Source of the DNA: Chloroflexales bacterium ZM16-3
Lineage (GTDB): Bacteria; Chloroflexota; Chloroflexia; Chloroflexales; Chloroflexaceae
Reading direction: 5' to 3'
Assembly: GCA_004138175.2 (NCBI GenBank)
Contig: RYFE02000004.1
Span: 1 to 64,000 of the forward strand
DNA length: 64,000 nucleotides
Of this stretch, positions 62,019 through 64,000 are shown piece by piece. The first letter of the stretch is position 1, and the number at the start of each line of letters is the position of its first letter. A model generated the notes under the pieces. That model saw only the letters and a list, made by a program, of their open reading frames with translations, did no database searches and had not been told where the DNA came from. Both the position numbers and the translations under genes were made by a program.

Positions 62019-62858
62019 ATGATAATGACCGCAACTATCCTGATCGTTGATGACCAACCTGAGCTGCTGATCGGTATCCAGATGACCTTAGAGGCTGCTG
62101 GGTACACCGTGTTTACCGCACCGGATGGCCATATCGCGCTTGAGGTGCTGCAACGCGAGGCGATTGACCTTATCCTTGCCGATATCGCCATGCCCGAGCT
62201 GAATGGCTACCAGCTCTTTGAGCGGGTGCGCGCTGATCCGGGGCTGCTGCGCATCCCGTTTATCTTTCTGACCGCGCGGGCGATGGCGAGCGACATTCGC
62301 TATGGCAAGGCATTGGGTGTCGATGACTATCTGGCAAAGCCGGTCAATCCCGAGGATCTGCTGGCCGCCATTGAGGGGCGGCTGCGCCGGGTGCGCGAGC
62401 TGCGGAGCCTCGCGCCCCTACAGCCGGAGTTGGTGGAAGCTCAGGAGTATCTGCCGACCGCAGACAGGGCAGGGCAGGACGGTGATGGGCACACCAGCGT
62501 GTTGGCACCGGCGACTGCCGTCGGCCTGCCTGATCCGGCGGGGGAGCTGATCGAGGTGGGTCTCCTCTTGATTGCGCCGAGCCAGCACCGGGTTTGGCTC
62601 AACGGTGTCGAGATCGCCCTCCCGGCCCGCGAGTTTCGGGTGCTGGAATACCTGGCCCGTCGGGCCGGACAGGTGGTGTCTCCCCACGAGATGGTGCAGG
62701 TGAGCCACGCGATCGGCATCAGTGATGCCGATGCGAGCAGCCTGCTGCGCCCGCTTGTCCGGCTGCTGCGGCGGCGGTTGGGCTACGCCGTCGGCGAGAT
62801 GGGCTGCATCGAGAATGTGCGCGGGGTTGGGTACCGGCTTGTCGCGCCCAAGGAGTGA
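62019..62858 (+). CDS. OmpR-type response regulator
   Basis: 279 residues from ATG 62019; ATG 62025 is an alternative. Receiver (1-120) with ILIVDDQPELL, phospho-Asp in LILADIAMPELNGY and Lys in YLAKPV. An acidic/Gln-rich linker follows, then a winged-helix DNA-binding domain (about 180-275; LPAREFRVLEYLARRAGQVV, ENVRGVGYRLV). It should bind DNA when phosphorylated. The next gene starts 20 bp downstream, so they form one transcript. Confidence 0.94.
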   Translation: MIMTATILIVDDQPELLIGIQMTLEAAGYTVFTAPDGHIALEVLQREAIDLILADIAMPELNGYQLFERVRADPGLLRIPFIFLTARAMASDIRYGKALGVDDYLAKPVNPEDLLAAIEGRLRRVRELRSLAPLQPELVEAQEYLPTADRAGQDGDGHTSVLAPATAVGLPDPAGELIEVGLLLIAPSQHRVWLNGVEIALPAREFRVLEYLARRAGQVVSPHEMVQVSHAIGISDADASSLLRPLVRLLRRRLGYAVGEMGCIENVRGVGYRLVAPKE

Positions 62859-62878
62859 TCAGGTTAGGAGCAACGGCG

Positions 62879-64000
62879 ATGACTCAGCGCGGACATGTCT
62901 TGGTTGTAGACGACGACCTCGTGATACTTCAGCTCATCCGGCAGTCGCTCTATGCCCAGGGCTGCGCGGTGACGGTTGCCACCACTGGGGCTGATGCACT
63001 GCGGTCGGCGCTGGCGCAGCCGCCGGATATCATTCTGCTGGATGTGATGCTGCCCGACGCTGATGGCATCGAGATCTGCCAGCGTGTGCGGGCCGAGCCG
63101 CTGCTGGCCGAGGTTCCGGTGATCCTGATCACATCATTGAACGACCCCACCGCACGCCTGCGCAGCCTAGAGGTCGGTGCCGACGACTTTATTATGAAGC
63201 CGATCGACTTCATCGAGCTGCGCGCCCGGGTCGGCTCGATCCTGCGGCTGAACCGCTACCGGCTGCTGCTGGAGGAGCGCACCCAGCGGCTGCGCGCCGA
63301 AGAGAAGATGATGCAGCGCAATCGCGAGCTGTTGCTGCTGAATAGCTTTATTATCTCGACCGCCGCAAAGCTTCAGAACGCGCACCATGTTGAGGAGTCG
63401 TTGTACTATGCCTGCACGGTGCTGGTTCAGGCGCTTAGCCTGAACGCCGCCGAGGCATGGCTGCTCCCCGATGATGGCGCTGATCTCATGGTGGCATATG
63501 CGCTGGCGAACCCAGACGACGAGGTATTGCGTCCATCGGTGCCGGAGATCATGTCGTATGAGCGCGCACGCCAGCTTACGACCGCGAGCGTGGCGGCACT
63601 GTGGACCCGCGATGACACCGCGCGGGAACCCATATCTCCTGATGCTGCAGCGTGGCTGCAAATCTATGGCGACCAATCGCTGCTCATTGCGCCGATTGCG
63701 ATCAAAAGCCGAATCACCGGCGCAATCGTCCTGCTGTCGCCATATGACCGGGTGTTCGGTGAGCATGAGCGCGCCTTTGCCCAGAGTCTGGTGAGCGCTA
63801 TGAGCCAGGCGATTGAGGCTACCCTGCTGCACCAGCAGCTCCAGCGCCATGCCGAACATCTGGAGGAGATGGTTGCGCTACGGACGAACGAGCTGCAGGC
63901 CGAGCGTGATCGCACGCAGGCGATCCTTGAGGCGCTTGGCGAGGCGGTGCTCGTCACCGACGCTGATTGCATCATCATCTATGCCAACCCGGCCACAAGC
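62879..64000 (+). CDS. REC-GAF-PAS signalling protein (3' end beyond window)
   Basis: ATG 62879 after AGGAG; 374 codons to the right edge with no stop, so incomplete. Receiver (about 1-125: VLVVDDDLVILQLI, phospho-Asp in IILLDVMLPDADG, FIMKPIDF), a coiled linker, GAF (about 155-310) and the beginning of a PAS domain (about 345 on; ALGEAVLVTDADCIIIYANP). An output domain, histidine kinase or GGDEF, should follow outside the window. It lies 20 bp after the OmpR-type regulator. Confidence 0.92.
   Translation, partial: MTQRGHVLVVDDDLVILQLIRQSLYAQGCAVTVATTGADALRSALAQPPDIILLDVMLPDADGIEICQRVRAEPLLAEVPVILITSLNDPTARLRSLEVGADDFIMKPIDFIELRARVGSILRLNRYRLLLEERTQRLRAEEKMMQRNRELLLLNSFIISTAAKLQNAHHVEESLYYACTVLVQALSLNAAEAWLLPDDGADLMVAYALANPDDEVLRPSVPEIMSYERARQLTTASVAALWTRDDTAREPISPDAAAWLQIYGDQSLLIAPIAIKSRITGAIVLLSPYDRVFGEHERAFAQSLVSAMSQAIEATLLHQQLQRHAEHLEEMVALRTNELQAERDRTQAILEALGEAVLVTDADCIIIYANPATS

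Overview
The window is GC-rich bacterial chromosomal DNA, most likely from a filamentous Chloroflexales bacterium (Chloroflexus/Oscillochloris/Roseiflexus type). The main evidence is a complete seven-gene alternative complex III operon (actABCDEFG, 48475-56642). Two Get3-like ATPases with a C-terminal HSP20-like domain, many PAS/GAF sensors and lipA/lipB/hemW fit that group. No photosynthesis gene lies in the window, so the phototrophic lifestyle is inferred.

Layout. 1-16589 is a signalling block: a hybrid-type sensor kinase cut by the left edge, a receiver/CpaE-like fusion, an Hpt-REC-REC-GGDEF cyclase, two paralogous PAS/GAF/HD-GYP proteins of over 1000 residues, and between them a PAS-GGDEF cyclase and a KaiC-like double ATPase coupled to a small unknown protein. 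16610-21040 holds a sirtuin, a PASTA-like lipoprotein, lipB, an HD hydrolase, an AI-2E-family permease and an XRE-cupin regulator. 21280-33995 is a protein-phosphorylation island: an FHA-FHA-ABC exporter, two PP2C phosphatases (one fused to a degenerate kinase), a Hanks-type kinase, a vWA protein, an FHA adaptor and a beta-propeller lipoprotein. Five of these share zinc-ribbon motifs of the form CxxCG...FCxxCG. 34062-48116 is mostly housekeeping: an orphan response regulator, dnaN, two Get3-like ATPases, a partial nucleoside-type ABC transporter, thioesterase, glycosidase, arginase, phosphatase, acetyltransferase, lipA and hemW. 48475-56642 is the act operon behind a consensus sigma-70 promoter. 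56864-60060 holds small hydrolases. 60135-60209 is the initiator tRNA. 60494 to the right edge holds two STAS proteins and two response regulators, the last one cut by the edge.

How the parts work together. The ends of the window form a c-di-GMP and phosphorelay network with both synthesis (two GGDEF) and breakdown (two HD-GYP). The middle island reads as a writer-eraser-reader set (kinase, PP2C, FHA) with a membrane exporter as possible output. The act operon encodes a quinol-oxidising electron-transfer complex.

The most unusual DNA feature is a set of tandem repeats with a strict 7-bp period in more than a dozen intergenic spacers. The unit sequences differ, but many arrays are followed by an inverted array, so they form hairpins. 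Several abut or enter coding sequence. A second repeat class consists of REP/MITE-like palindromes built around CCCTCACCCC...GGGGTGAGGG. All functional statements come from reading motifs in the sequence; no database search was run.
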